NCBI GenBank assembly: GCA_037157565.1
Contig: JAZHRO010000012.1
Span: 7,652,501-7,716,500 of the forward strand
Length of the DNA stretch: 64,000 nucleotides
DNA from: Thalassia testudinum
Taxonomy: Eukaryota; Streptophyta; Magnoliopsida; Alismatales; Hydrocharitaceae
Direction of reading: 5' to 3'
The first letter of the stretch is position 1. The number at the start of each line of letters is the position of its first letter. Position numbers and translations under genes: made by a program. This document shows, piece after piece, positions 54,689 to 64,000 of the stretch. A model generated the notes under the pieces. The model saw only the letters and a list, made by a program, of their open reading frames with translations, searched no databases and was not told the origin of the DNA.

Positions 54689-56434
54689 TGTTGGTGCTAG
54701 AGCACCACGATCATTTGTTTTGATGATAACAAAACACGTGTTATTTAACATTTGCAATTTGAGTCCTAGATTTCAGGTCAATTGCAAATGTGGACGTGCT
54801 TAAACGGAGTTCGAGCTCGCATCCAGGACGGATTAGAGGAGCTTGACGGAAAACAGAGGAGGTTCGCGTGGAGCGACAGATTGAAGATAGAAGACAAGAA
54901 GAATAGGATAGATTCTTTTTAATCCTTTCTTGTATCTCTTGTCTTTATTTTCTTGCTCTTTTTATTTTCCTTAAAATATTATGTTAAAGAGCCTCAAAGT
55001 ACCCTAACAGTAGTCCTAGGAACACCGGCACAACCCTAGGATACTTAGGTTTTCTGTAGAATACTTAGAAAACCAATATAGGGTTCAAACAGCACTTCTA
55101 GACGTCTAATTCCCAAATCAGACGTCTGATAAAGTATTTTAAGACGTCTGACTGTTGTTTCAGACGTCTAATATCTGTTAGGCTGGATATAGCTACTTCT
55201 GTCTGATGAAATCAGACGTCCAGACCTTATACCAGACGTCTTAGGAGACGTCTGATGGATTTGCCAGACGTCCAATTAGTGGACCGTTGGCTGGCTTAGC
55301 ATACACTCAAGAATATGACCGTTAGAGCCTTATCAGACGTCCTTAGGCCTTTCCAGACGTCTGATAATTGACCGTTTTGCCTCGACTGACCCAAAATCTC
55401 TTCTCAGAGATTTTCTAGCCGTTGCAACATTTGGAAATCAATTCCCACAATAAAAGTAGGTTTCCAGATGTCCAAACATAGTGCCAGACGTCCTGCATAT
55501 CGTCTGATGGACTTGCACAAAAACCCTGTTTAGATCTGATTCAAGTCAGGAGGAAACCCGCATAGAATCAGACGTCTGACCTTGAGATCAGACGTCTTAA
55601 AGTGGCCTTCCAGACGTCTGATGCCATAGTTAGACGTCTGATAACCTTGTCAAGTGTAATCATTGTCCTGATTTCGGCCTGATTCTCTTGGGCTTTGTTC
55701 CCAACGGCTATACAACCCTTCTTAAGCCTTCCAAAGCCTTCCTAAGGCCTCTATAAATAGAGGGGAACCTTTACACACCTAGAGACACTAAGAGAAACAC
55801 TTAGAGACACAAAGACACACCAAGAAAGACACAAGACACACTTAGCTATACACTCTCTCACTCTTGTGTCCAAGAAGCTCTTGCTCTCTAAGCTCAAGTT
55901 CTACATCTTGAGAGCATCAAACCGTTGCGCACCCGCTCTCCCGCCGTTGTCTACGAGAGCAAAGTTGCGCTGTTGCGTGGCTCACGCACCCGCGTCATCG
56001 TCGACGCACTCCTTGCAAAGGGGAGTTTCCTAAATCCTATAGAAGCTTAGGTTTATTACTTTGTTGGCTCTATAGGTTTGTTGTTTATTTTATCTTTGTC
56101 TTTTGGTTGGGTATTCGCTTTGCGAATTCCCGTCTCCTTCGTGGGACAAAATCCTTCTCGTGGAGAGAAGGGGTTGAGGAACGCTACCCTCGTACTTGTA
56201 GCGTGGTTGTATTGAGGTTGAATCACCCTCGTTTTAAGTGATTCGGTTTAGTGGATTTTGATCAACTTGGTTGATCGGAAAATCCTAACTCGAGAGGGTT
56301 AGGTGGTGGTTTTCACCCGGTTTGGGTTTCCACCTAAAAATTACTTGTGTACTTGTGCGATTGTTTGTTTATTCTGTGATATTATTTTATTTCCGCATTT
56401 TATTACGTCACCCCCTCCTAGTAGGGAACCTTCA
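54689..56434 (+). repeat. 5' LTR of element F
   Basis: Starts TGTTGGTGCTAGAGCACC, which includes a hairpin GGTGCTAGAGCACC. 15 intact GACGTC palindromes lie in 55100-55640. The TATA box (ctataaatag, 55751-55760) sits inside the near-palindrome CCTCTATAAATAGAGG. The leader has many short 'agacac' repeats (55790-55850). Ends gggaaccttca. Confidence 0.93.
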
Positions 56435-56436
56435 AT

Positions 56437-56448
56437 TGGTATCAGAGC
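56437..56448 (+). promoter_or_regulatory. Primer-binding site of element F, initiator tRNA-Met
   Basis: TGGTATCAGAGC, two bases after the LTR end, a perfect match to the standard copia site. Confidence 0.92.
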
Positions 56449-56491
56449 AGGTCTCACAAAATCGGCGTTACAAACCGGCGAGGATCTAGAT

Positions 56492-57625
56492 ATGGAGGGA
56501 AAAGCATTCGTGTGCATCGAAGGACACGATACCTCGCGACCACCATACTTTGCAGATATAGATTTCGTTTATTGGAAAAATCGTATGACTATGTGGTTGC
56601 AGGCCTACGACTTCCGGGTGTGGGAAAAGTGCGAATCCGCATTTTTTATTCCCAAGAAACCCGCAAAAGGTTACTCAGAAGATCAGGTTCGGAATCTCAA
56701 CCTCAACGCAAAGGCAATGAATGCCTTGTATTGCGCATTGAGTCCTAAGGAATTCGAACGAATCCAAGAGTGCACCACCGCCCACGAAATATGGAGGTTG
56801 GAAGGCACTCATGAGGAGACAAGCTCGGAAGAAGATCGCGAGAAGGAGGAAACCGCTTGCTTTGGTTTCATGGCCAGAGGAACCAATAGCGACAGCGAAA
56901 GCGGAAGCGACGACAGCGACAACGAGGTAAATTTCGATTTACAAGAAGCTTTTAATGAACTATTTGAGATTAGTAAATCACTTAAGATAGAAAATAAAAG
57001 CATTAAGAAGAACCTTAGTTTTCTTAAAAATGAAAATGATAGGTTAGAAAAATAACTTAAGGACATAGAAGCTAGTCCTAAAAAGGATAACCTATTATTA
57101 GAAAATAATAACCTCATCAATGAAAATAATAAATTGATTGAAGAAAATGATAGTTTAAAGTTAGAAATTTGTGACTTACAGACTAAGATGCATACTATAG
57201 AAGAAGAAATCGCATGTCTTAGGGAAAACTCTAACAAACTAATCAACAAAGTAGATGATTTATATAGCCCTAAGATTGAGAAAGGATCTCCATCAAGGAG
57301 ACCCGCTAACAAATCCGGATCCAAGCCCACTTGGATACCGAAAAAAGAATTAGAATCTTGTTTTGTAGGGTTCAGGGATAATTACAACATAAAGGACTGG
57401 ACCTACAAGCTCAAGTCTGGTCAACTCAAGTTGGGAGAACCAAGGAGTAGACCAAGGAGGAGAACAAGAAGACCGACGAGACGGCGAACAAACGACGGAC
57501 CCATCGCACGTCGACCACCAGATTGGAGACCAGTGCCAATGCCCGGGCCTCCAAGCTACGGATGGGAGCCCCATCCGATGTGGCATCCACCACCACCATT
57601 CGGGCCATTTTATTGGCCATGGTAG
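56492..57625 (+). pseudogene. Gag of element F with shortened UBN2 domain and one stop
   Basis: From the ATG at 56492 one frame runs 377 codons, broken only by TAA at 57053-57055. Residues about 18-50 (PPYFADIDFVYWKNRM...) and 75-105 (LNLNAKAMNALYCALSPKEF) are the DUF4219/UBN2 copia gag domain. Right after HEIWRLEGTHE the sequence jumps to an acidic linker (SDSESGSDDSDNEVNFDLQE), so the second half of UBN2 seems deleted in frame. Then follow a coiled coil (about 165-245), KPTWIPKKE, an Arg-rich stretch (RPRRRTRRPTRRRT) and a Trp/Pro/His-rich end (FGPFYWPW). No CCHC knuckle and no protease follow. Gag would form the particle; the basic stretch may replace the knuckle in binding RNA. Confidence 0.8.
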
Positions 57626-57659
57626 GTGAGGTAAAATTCTTAACCCTATCTTTTTATAA

Positions 57660-57948
57660 GCATTTAGATAGGGGGAGTTAAAAAATGATGAGCTAATTGT
57701 CAATTTTTAAGGGGGAGATATAAGGTAGCTAAATTTCCTTTAGTAAGGGGGAGAAAAATAATAGCTATCTTGTTGTTACAAAAAGGGGGAGAATATCACC
57801 TTTGTTAAAATAAATTTATAGAAGAGCATGTTTTAAGGGGGAGTTATAGGAAATGTAAAATCAATCAAACTTTTTTGATAATGTCAAAAAGGGGGAGGAT
57901 TTTATGCATTATTATTTATGGTTTTGTCATCATCAAAAAGGGGGAGAT
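57660..57948 (+). repeat. Sevenfold polypurine motif before the 3' LTR of F
   Basis: AAGGGGGAG-type motifs occur at 57671, 57711, 57747, 57785, 57837, 57891 and 57940; the last directly abuts the LTR (agggggaga/TGTTGG). Repeated polypurine tracts are a known mark of Sireviruses. The final one should prime plus-strand synthesis; the others may be spares or serve another role. Confidence 0.88.
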
Positions 57949-59694
57949 TGTTGGTGCTAGAGCACCACGATCATTTATTTTGATGATAACAAAACACGTG
58001 TTATTTAACATTTGCAATTTGAGTCCTAGATTTCAGGTCAGTTGCAAATGTGGACGTGCTTAAACGGAGTTCGAGCTCGCATCCAAGACGGATTAGAGGA
58101 GCTTGACGGAAAACAGAGGAAGTTCGCGTGGAGCGACAGATTGAAGATAGAAGACAAGAAGAATATGATAGATTCTTTTTAATCATTTCTTGTATCTCTT
58201 GTCTTTATTTTCTTGCTCTTTTTATTTTCCTTAGAATATTATGTTAAAGAGCCTCAAAGTACCCTAACAGTAGTCCTAGGAACACCGGCACAACCCTAGG
58301 ATACTTAGGTTTTCTGTAGAATACTTAGAAAACCAATATAAGGTTCAAACAGCACTTCCAGACGTCTAATTCCCAAATCAGACGTCTGATAAAGTATTTT
58401 AAGACGTCTGACTGTTGTTTCAGACGTCTAATATCTGTTAGGCTGGATATAGCTACTTCTGTCTGATGAAATCAGACGTCCAGACCTTATACCAGACGTC
58501 TTAGGAGACGTCTGATGGATTTGCCAGACGTCCAATTAGTGGACCGTTGGCTGGCTTAGCATACACTCAAGAATATGACCGTTAGAGCCTTATCAGACGT
58601 CCTTAGGCCTTTCCAGATGTCTGATAATTGACCGTTTTGCCTCGGCTGACCCAAAATCTCTTCTCAGAGATTTTCTAGCCGTTGTAACGTTTGGAAATCA
58701 ATTCCCACAATAAAAGTAGGTTTCCGGATGTCCAAACATAGTGCCAGACGTCCTGCATATCGTCTGATGGACTTGCACAAAAACCCTGTTTAGATCTGAT
58801 TCAAGTCAGGAGGAAACCCGTATAGAATCAGACGTCTAACCTTGAGATCAGACGTCTTAAAGTGGCCTTCCAGATGTCTGATGCCATAGTTAGACGTCTG
58901 ATAACCCTGTTAAGTGTAATCATTGTCCTGATTTCGGCCTGATTCTCTTGGGCTTTGTTCCCAACGGCTATAGAACCCTTCCTAAGCCTTCCAAAGCCTT
59001 CCTAAGGCCTCTATAAATAGAGGGGAACCTTTACACACCTAGAGACACTAAGAGAAACACTTAGAGACACAAAGACACACCAAGAAAGACACAAGACACA
59101 CTTAGCTATACACTCTCTCACTCTTGTGTCCAAGAAGCTCTTACTCTCTAAGCTCAAGTTCTACATCTTGAGAGCATCAAACCGTTGCGCACCCGCTCTC
59201 CCGCCGTTGTCTATGAGAGCAAAGTTGCGCTGTTGCGTGGCTCACGCACCCGCGTCATCGTCGACGCACTCCTTGCAAAGGGGAGTTTCCTAAATCCTAT
59301 AGAAGCTTAGGTTTATTACTTTGTTGGCTCTATAGGTTTGTTGTTTATTTTATCTTTGTCTTTTGGTTGGGTATTCGCTTTGCGAATTCCCGTCTCCTTC
59401 GTGGGACAAAATCCTTCTCGTGGAGAGAAGGGGTTGAGGAACGCTACCCTCGTACTTGTAGCGTGGTTGTATTGAGGTTGAATCACCCTCGCTTTAAGTG
59501 ATTCGGTTTAGTGGATTTTGATCAACTTGGTTGATCGGAAAATCCTAACTCAAGAGGGTTAGGTGGTGGTTTTCACCCGGTTTGGGTTTCCACCTAAAAA
59601 TTACTTGTGTACTTGTGCGATTGTTTGTTTATTCTGTGATATTGTTTTATTTCCGCATTTTATTACGTCACCCCCTCCTAGTAGGGAACCTTCA
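57949..59694 (+). repeat. 3' LTR of element F
   Basis: Same as the 5' LTR except for about 26 substitutions. It keeps 13 intact GACGTC sites (58361-58898); two sites intact in the 5' copy read gatgtc here (58616, 58873). TATA at 59011-59020. Confidence 0.93.
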
Positions 59695-61204
59695 CTCACC
59701 TCCAATACCCTGGCTCCCTCTACCTCTCTACCCTACTCCCTACTAGCTAAGCTAGCGTAGCTTAGCTAGTCACCTCCTTCGCATCCCAACCTAACCCTAA
59801 AACCCACCTAACTAGCTCCACCAAATAGGCCTACCTAAGTCCACCAAAGCTCTCCTATTCCCAATCCCTTTTGGCGCCAACCTACTCACACCTTTTCACC
59901 CCATCACCACCACCAAAGGGCACCCACTTTTTGGTGCCAACCTACTCACACCTTTTCACCCCATCACCACCACCAAAGGGCACCCTCTTTTTGGTGCCAA
60001 CACCACCCATAACCAACCTCCCCCCCCCTTGGCGCCACATTTTCCCTCCAAAATTCCCCCCATCTTAACCCTACACATACCCCTTTAATTCATCACCACC
60101 CTACACCTAACCCCCCTTCTAGAACCTACCCTAATTGGTGTCAAAATAAGGTGGATAACCACCACCTTGGACATCCACCAAGGGGTGGTTCCTCCCCTTA
60201 ACTTCCCCCCTCCCAACCCTTCACTTGGAGCCAACATACCTCCCCCCTTGGATCACCTAACTACCCCCACCATCCAATGTTACCCTACATCCAAAAGCCA
60301 TGCCAACCCCCTCTCCCTTCCTATATATATCCCACCTAACTACCACATGAGACCCATCTTCTCCATTAGATTAGGTTCCACCCATAGCGATCACATTCAC
60401 GCCAAGGAAGAAGAAGAAGAAGAGAAGGAGATCAAGGGGGCAACCTACCTGCCCCCTTGGTGGCTTCTTCCTCTCCTTCTCCCTTGTGCCATGCCAAGAA
60501 GGAGATCTTCTACATAGAGGGGGCGGCCAGGCAGAGGAGGACCCTTGAAGGTGGTTGACGCCCACCTTGAGGAGAGAGCTTGGAGGAGGACTACATTAAG
60601 AAGAAGCCAAGGAGAACCCTTTTCAAGTGCGTGGCAATTGCACTTGGAGCAAGGGTGATCCCGACTTCAACCAGAGGATCCCCCTTTCTTCTTCTTTATC
60701 CCTATATCTAGTATTTGCTAGTGTATTTTTATTTTTATGTAATAGCATTCCGCTACATTCCTTCTAGTTGCTAGTAATACAAGTTGCAAATTTCCTTCCA
60801 AGTTCAGTTTTTATCCTAGTATGTTTTTCATGATATTAGTAGTTTAGTGCACCACACCCCTTCTCTTCTAATTACCCTAGGCGCACTTGCCTAGGGTGAG
60901 CTTAAAAGAGAGGGCTTCATTCTTTTCACTTAAGCGTAGGTTTTAGTGTAGTTCATCTTCGCTTTCCAAAAATGCAATTGTTTCCAAAACACTAAAAGCA
61001 ACAAAAACAAAAATCTCAAAAAGAAAAGTGCAGATTTGAGAGGCGAGAGAGAAAATCAATTCATGTGATTAACAATTTGGCCTCCTTGGACGACCCTAGA
61101 TATTCCACTATCTGAGAATTATAAATTGTAAAATCTGATTGCGAATTTACGCGTTGCAATGACACTATTTCGCATCTTTAACAAAACGTGTATTTCCCGC
61201 ATCA

Positions 61205-61668
61205 GTGCTTGCAAGATAGGAGTGGTTATGAGGGCCTCCTTCAAGACTTGGAAGACCACAACACACTTTGCATCAAAGATGAAGGTCATATCCTTCTCCA
61301 GTAAGTCATAAAGTGGCCTAGAAATCTTGCTTAAGTATTTAATGAAGGGCCTATAAAAGCCCAGGAATGATTGGATCTACTTGACATTGGTGGGTGGTGG
61401 AAGCTTTGAAATGGACTCAACAATGGCTTTATCCACTTCTAAACCTCTCTCGGACACTGCATGCCCAAGAACAATGCCCTGCTGAACCATAAAATGGCTT
61501 TTCTCCCAGCTGAGCACCAATCTTGTCTCTTTTCAACGAGTGAGAACTTTTTCTAAATGCGAGAAATAGTGGTCAAACAATGAGTTGTTTATAGAAAAGT
61601 CATCCATGAAAACATCTACGAACTCGTCAATCATGTCTAAAAGGATGGACATCATACACCACCGTTGA
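61205..61668 (-). pseudogene. Reverse transcriptase fragment of element L
   Basis: On the minus strand this reads FVDVFMDDFSI (paired catalytic Asp), [30 protein letters not shown], a stop, then FLGFYRPFIKYLSKISRPL and FQVLKEALITTPIL, the RT thumb and connection. It continues, across the E2 insertion, into RNase H at 53932. It is cut at about 61668 by an LTR. Two or more stops are present. Confidence 0.88.
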
Positions 61669-64000
61669 TGTGTCTAGCATCAAGTATTAAGAAATACGCG
61701 TCGTACTATAATTGACAAAAACGTGACAAACACTTAAATTTATAAACTCGAAATCAAAGAGAGTTAGAGGTCGTTCGCAGGGAACAAATGCGGAATTCAA
61801 AGTACTAATCAATGATATAAATAATGAGCACAATAATATATAATGAATCAATAAAAATATATTCAATATCAACCAAATTGTATCTCAAGATGTCATGGGA
61901 TAAAATGAATAAAAACTCAAAATAATGGTGATTTAAATTACCAATTAGTTCCTTCAATCAAAGCACATATCCCAAGTATCAATTTACTCAATATCGCTAC
62001 AGTGGTTAGAACCACTTAACCCTCAATTCCACGTCAGATCAGATACCAAGTATTAGCTCAAATAATGCCACGGTACCATATTAGACGTCGCAAATAAGGC
62101 TCAGGCACCTTAAGTATCAAGGCCTCAGAACAAGCACAAAGCCACTGCAAGGCACCAACCACAAAAGAGACATAAGGTTCTCGTAGGCTGAGTGCTGAGA
62201 GAGGAGGGCATGAATCCCGAGGTAGCAAAACCTACCCCTACCCTCCTCCTTAGAATTTCCTTCTCACAATCAAACCGAACCCGAGTAATCGGGTAATCGG
62301 ACCCAATGCCTAGACCTGCGAAGCATGAACTACGGAAGAGGGCACGTAGGTGAGCGCATGTAAGCACATGCATTCAGGCGTGCATGGGGACTCGACCCCC
62401 GTGTCTTGGGCGAAGAGGCTTCAGCACAGTTTCCTTATATGTAGCTTTAGGTGTTTTATAGTGAACGATGTGGGACTATATCCCACTTGTTCGCTTTATG
62501 TTGCAGCCGAAGATGTCTCATGCAATTGCAACTACAGTTGCTGCTAGGGAGCTCAATTGGAGTGGCTAGAATCTTCAGGAGATCAGGACACTTCGACAAC
62601 GAGTGGCAGTGATGGAAGTGGCGGCCAGAGGATGACGATCGGAGATGAAGATGATGACGGCAGTGAAGGAGCTTTGACCAGACACCTGAAATATATGAAT
62701 ACAGGCTCTAGGCCCCAATTAATAGGTTCATGATCTTCGCCGGGGCACGACGAAGATAATGGGGGTGTTCTTGTGACGATTAGAGGCGTGCGGAGGTGTG
62801 ACGGAGCTGGAGAAGGTGATGGTGGAGTGTGGTGTTCAACGGAGTTATGTTGTCCACAAAACCTCAAATTAGATGAGGGCTTTTGGTCGAAGGCGTATGG
62901 CGAAGCTTCTAGGAGTTGTAGTAGGTGGATTGGGTGTCTGTGGTGGTATGGCGAGCTCATCGGAGCTACGCCAGAGGCGGAGAAGAAGGAGGGGCAGGAA
63001 GGTGATCGGTGGTGTAATTGAGACGTAGAAGATCCTAATCTAATCTAGGGAGAGAGAGAGAGAGTGAAGAAACCTAATTATGGACGATGGGGAAGGAGAT
63101 TAGCGCCGACTTCCGGAGGGGACGATGTCTCCAATGGGAGAAGCAGTGAAGAGGAAAGGGTTTGAGAGCTCCTGGCTGGTATGGCGAGGAGCAAACGTAG
63201 GAGAGGAAGAAGAAGGACCACTTGATTTGTCCATCTAGTGGTTGGAGGAAGGAGGTCGAGGAGGCTTGCCGAAGCTAGGTCAGAGAGGCCGAGGAAAGAA
63301 TTTGAAGAGGACTTTTGGCCCTTTTCCTTGCTGACTTGAACACTGGGAAGTAGGGGAGTTTATATCGAGCCTTGAATACCCCTCAGGAGCCAATTTAAGC
63401 AAGTTTCAAGTTGCTTTTAGAGCTTGGGGGTTTTGGAATCGCCGGTGGCGAAATTGGAGGAGATTGGCCACAAGAGTGGTCTCAAACGATTGGGCAGCTT
63501 CTCTAAAACATTCCCTTCAAATTTAGAGGGATCTAGTCTTGATCTGAGGGAGAAATCCCCTTGAGAATCTTGCTGCAGATGCGTTCCCACCACCAATGGT
63601 GGCAGGGACCATAATGCAAGGAAGACGATATAGATAGGGGGCTAAATGCAATACTTTTGAAAGTTAGTAGCTTAAGTGAGAGAAATAGAGATTTAAGGGA
63701 CTAAAATGCAAACTAGGTCAAGATGGACTCTGATTAGGTCCAAATTCTGGCCTTAGCTTAATTTGGACTCAAGGAATCTGATGGTGAAGTTGGATTTGAG
63801 TTTTGATCACGTTTGACTGGAAAATTTGCACAAAGGCCCAAATTAGGGTAAAATTTCGTCTTAGACTCTGTTCAAGGTCAAAATGGGTGCAGATGGTCAA
63901 ACCAAGTGTACCAAATATCTTATAATATTTTTCTATGAATTTTAGGAGGTTTAGATGAATTTTATCCTAACCAGAGCCTCTTTAATTTAAGCAGATCTAA
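61669..64000 (-). repeat. LTR of family G3, minus orientation (runs off window)
   Basis: Begins about 61669 (tgtgtctagc) inside L pol. In plus view it has the reversed U5 phrase near 61745-61790 ('agaggtcgttcgcaggg'), the 'agcaaaacctacccctaccc' block (62226) shared with family G, a GC-rich section, a GA run (63046-63063) and the family core (63930-63970). The outer end lies beyond 64000, so solo or full status and TSD are unknown. ORFs on both strands (62125-63021) are compositional. Confidence 0.75.

Larger units (their letters stand above)
54689..59694 (+). mobile_element. Element F: young complete non-autonomous Sirevirus-type copia element
   Basis: 5006 bp with perfect target duplication ctcac (54684-54688 and 59695-59699), two LTRs of exactly 1746 bp each, an initiator tRNA-Met primer site, a gag-only internal region (1514 bp) and seven repeated polypurine motifs. 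By hand the LTRs differ at about 26 sites with no indels (1.5%), mostly transitions. Pol is absent, so mobility would need enzymes from a relative. It is the youngest datable insertion in the window. Confidence 0.95.
53933..61204 (+). mobile_element. Solo LTR E2 (family E) in the L pol gene, carrying element F
   Basis: Perfect target duplication gtgct (53928-53932 and 61205-61209). Without F it is about 2.26 kb. It starts tgataaacgtcagtctatca and has the AGCT array (54145-54690), a direct repeat of about 63 bp (59874-59936 and 59937-59999), a pyrimidine/purine-rich stretch and the U5 end gcatca. Same family as the K 5' LTR. ORFs such as 60167-60517 are Pro-rich compositional frames. Confidence 0.92.
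46450..61668 (-). mobile_element. Element L: decayed Athila/Tat-like element (minus), split by nested insertions
   Basis: From right to left: RT part (61668-61205), nested solo LTR E2 with F, RNase H and integrase (53932-52154), 3' untranslated region (52153-47867, holding a solo LTR) and part of the 3' LTR (47866-46450). Gag, protease and the 5' end lie beyond the LTR at 61669. The 3' region shares the triple module and CAATG/CATTG hairpin with element 2, so the two belong to one lineage. Confidence 0.8.

Noticed and set aside
55100..55640. CRISPR-like spaced repeats (CAGACGTCTGAT)
   Set aside because: Repeat unit is only about 10 bp, spacing is irregular, there are no cas genes, and it is part of both LTRs of a plant retrotransposon.

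Overview
The window is nuclear DNA of a flowering plant with a large, repeat-rich genome. I find no convincing host gene, rRNA, tRNA gene, CRISPR array or prokaryotic feature. Nearly every base can be assigned to long-terminal-repeat (LTR) retrotransposons, mostly Ty3 of the Athila/Tat kind (primer sites matching tRNA-Asp) and some Ty1/copia of Sirevirus type (primer sites matching initiator tRNA-Met), plus one truncated L1-type LINE. The species cannot be told from these sequences.

Layout. 1-6814: 5' part (minus strand) of a non-autonomous Athila-like element carrying an acidic ORF where gag-pol should be. 6815-8537: unassigned GC-rich DNA and an old LTR. 8538-10325: solo LTR 'A' with perfect 5-bp target duplication (TSD). 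10331-14089: decayed gag and two LTR-like remnants, one with strong hairpins. 14090-41797: 5' LTR of element K, split by solo LTR 'B' (14903-16575) and by element J (17321-41169). J has paired LTRs and the TSD tccac, and is itself split by solo LTR G2 (20505-23260, TSD ccacc), by Athila-like element 2 (23865-35826, minus strand, recognisable but broken gag, protease, RT, RNase H and integrase) and by a solo Sirevirus LTR (36503-38204). 41798-43608: K leader and gag start, joined abruptly to a truncated copia element M (43609-46449, minus) that holds the LINE. 46450-61668: minus-strand element L, split by a solo chromovirus-like LTR (48813-51702) and by solo LTR E2 (53933-61204, TSD gtgct), which in turn holds a young, complete, non-autonomous Sirevirus F (54689-59694, TSD ctcac, two 1746-bp LTRs). 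61669 to the end: another minus-strand LTR.

Divergence fits the nesting. J LTRs differ by about 12% in a hand-counted stretch, the element 2 LTRs by about 8%, and the F LTRs by about 26 sites in 1746 (1.5%).

Most notable: several unrelated LTR families each carry a dense array of a family-specific short palindrome (AGCT, AGACGTCT, GTACCGGTAC, TAACACC/GGTGTTA); the Athila/Tat-like LTRs begin with a hairpin that includes the terminal TG; three different elements keep transposition signals but lack pol; and two diverged elements share a 3'-UTR module repeated three times with identical 50/59-bp spacing.
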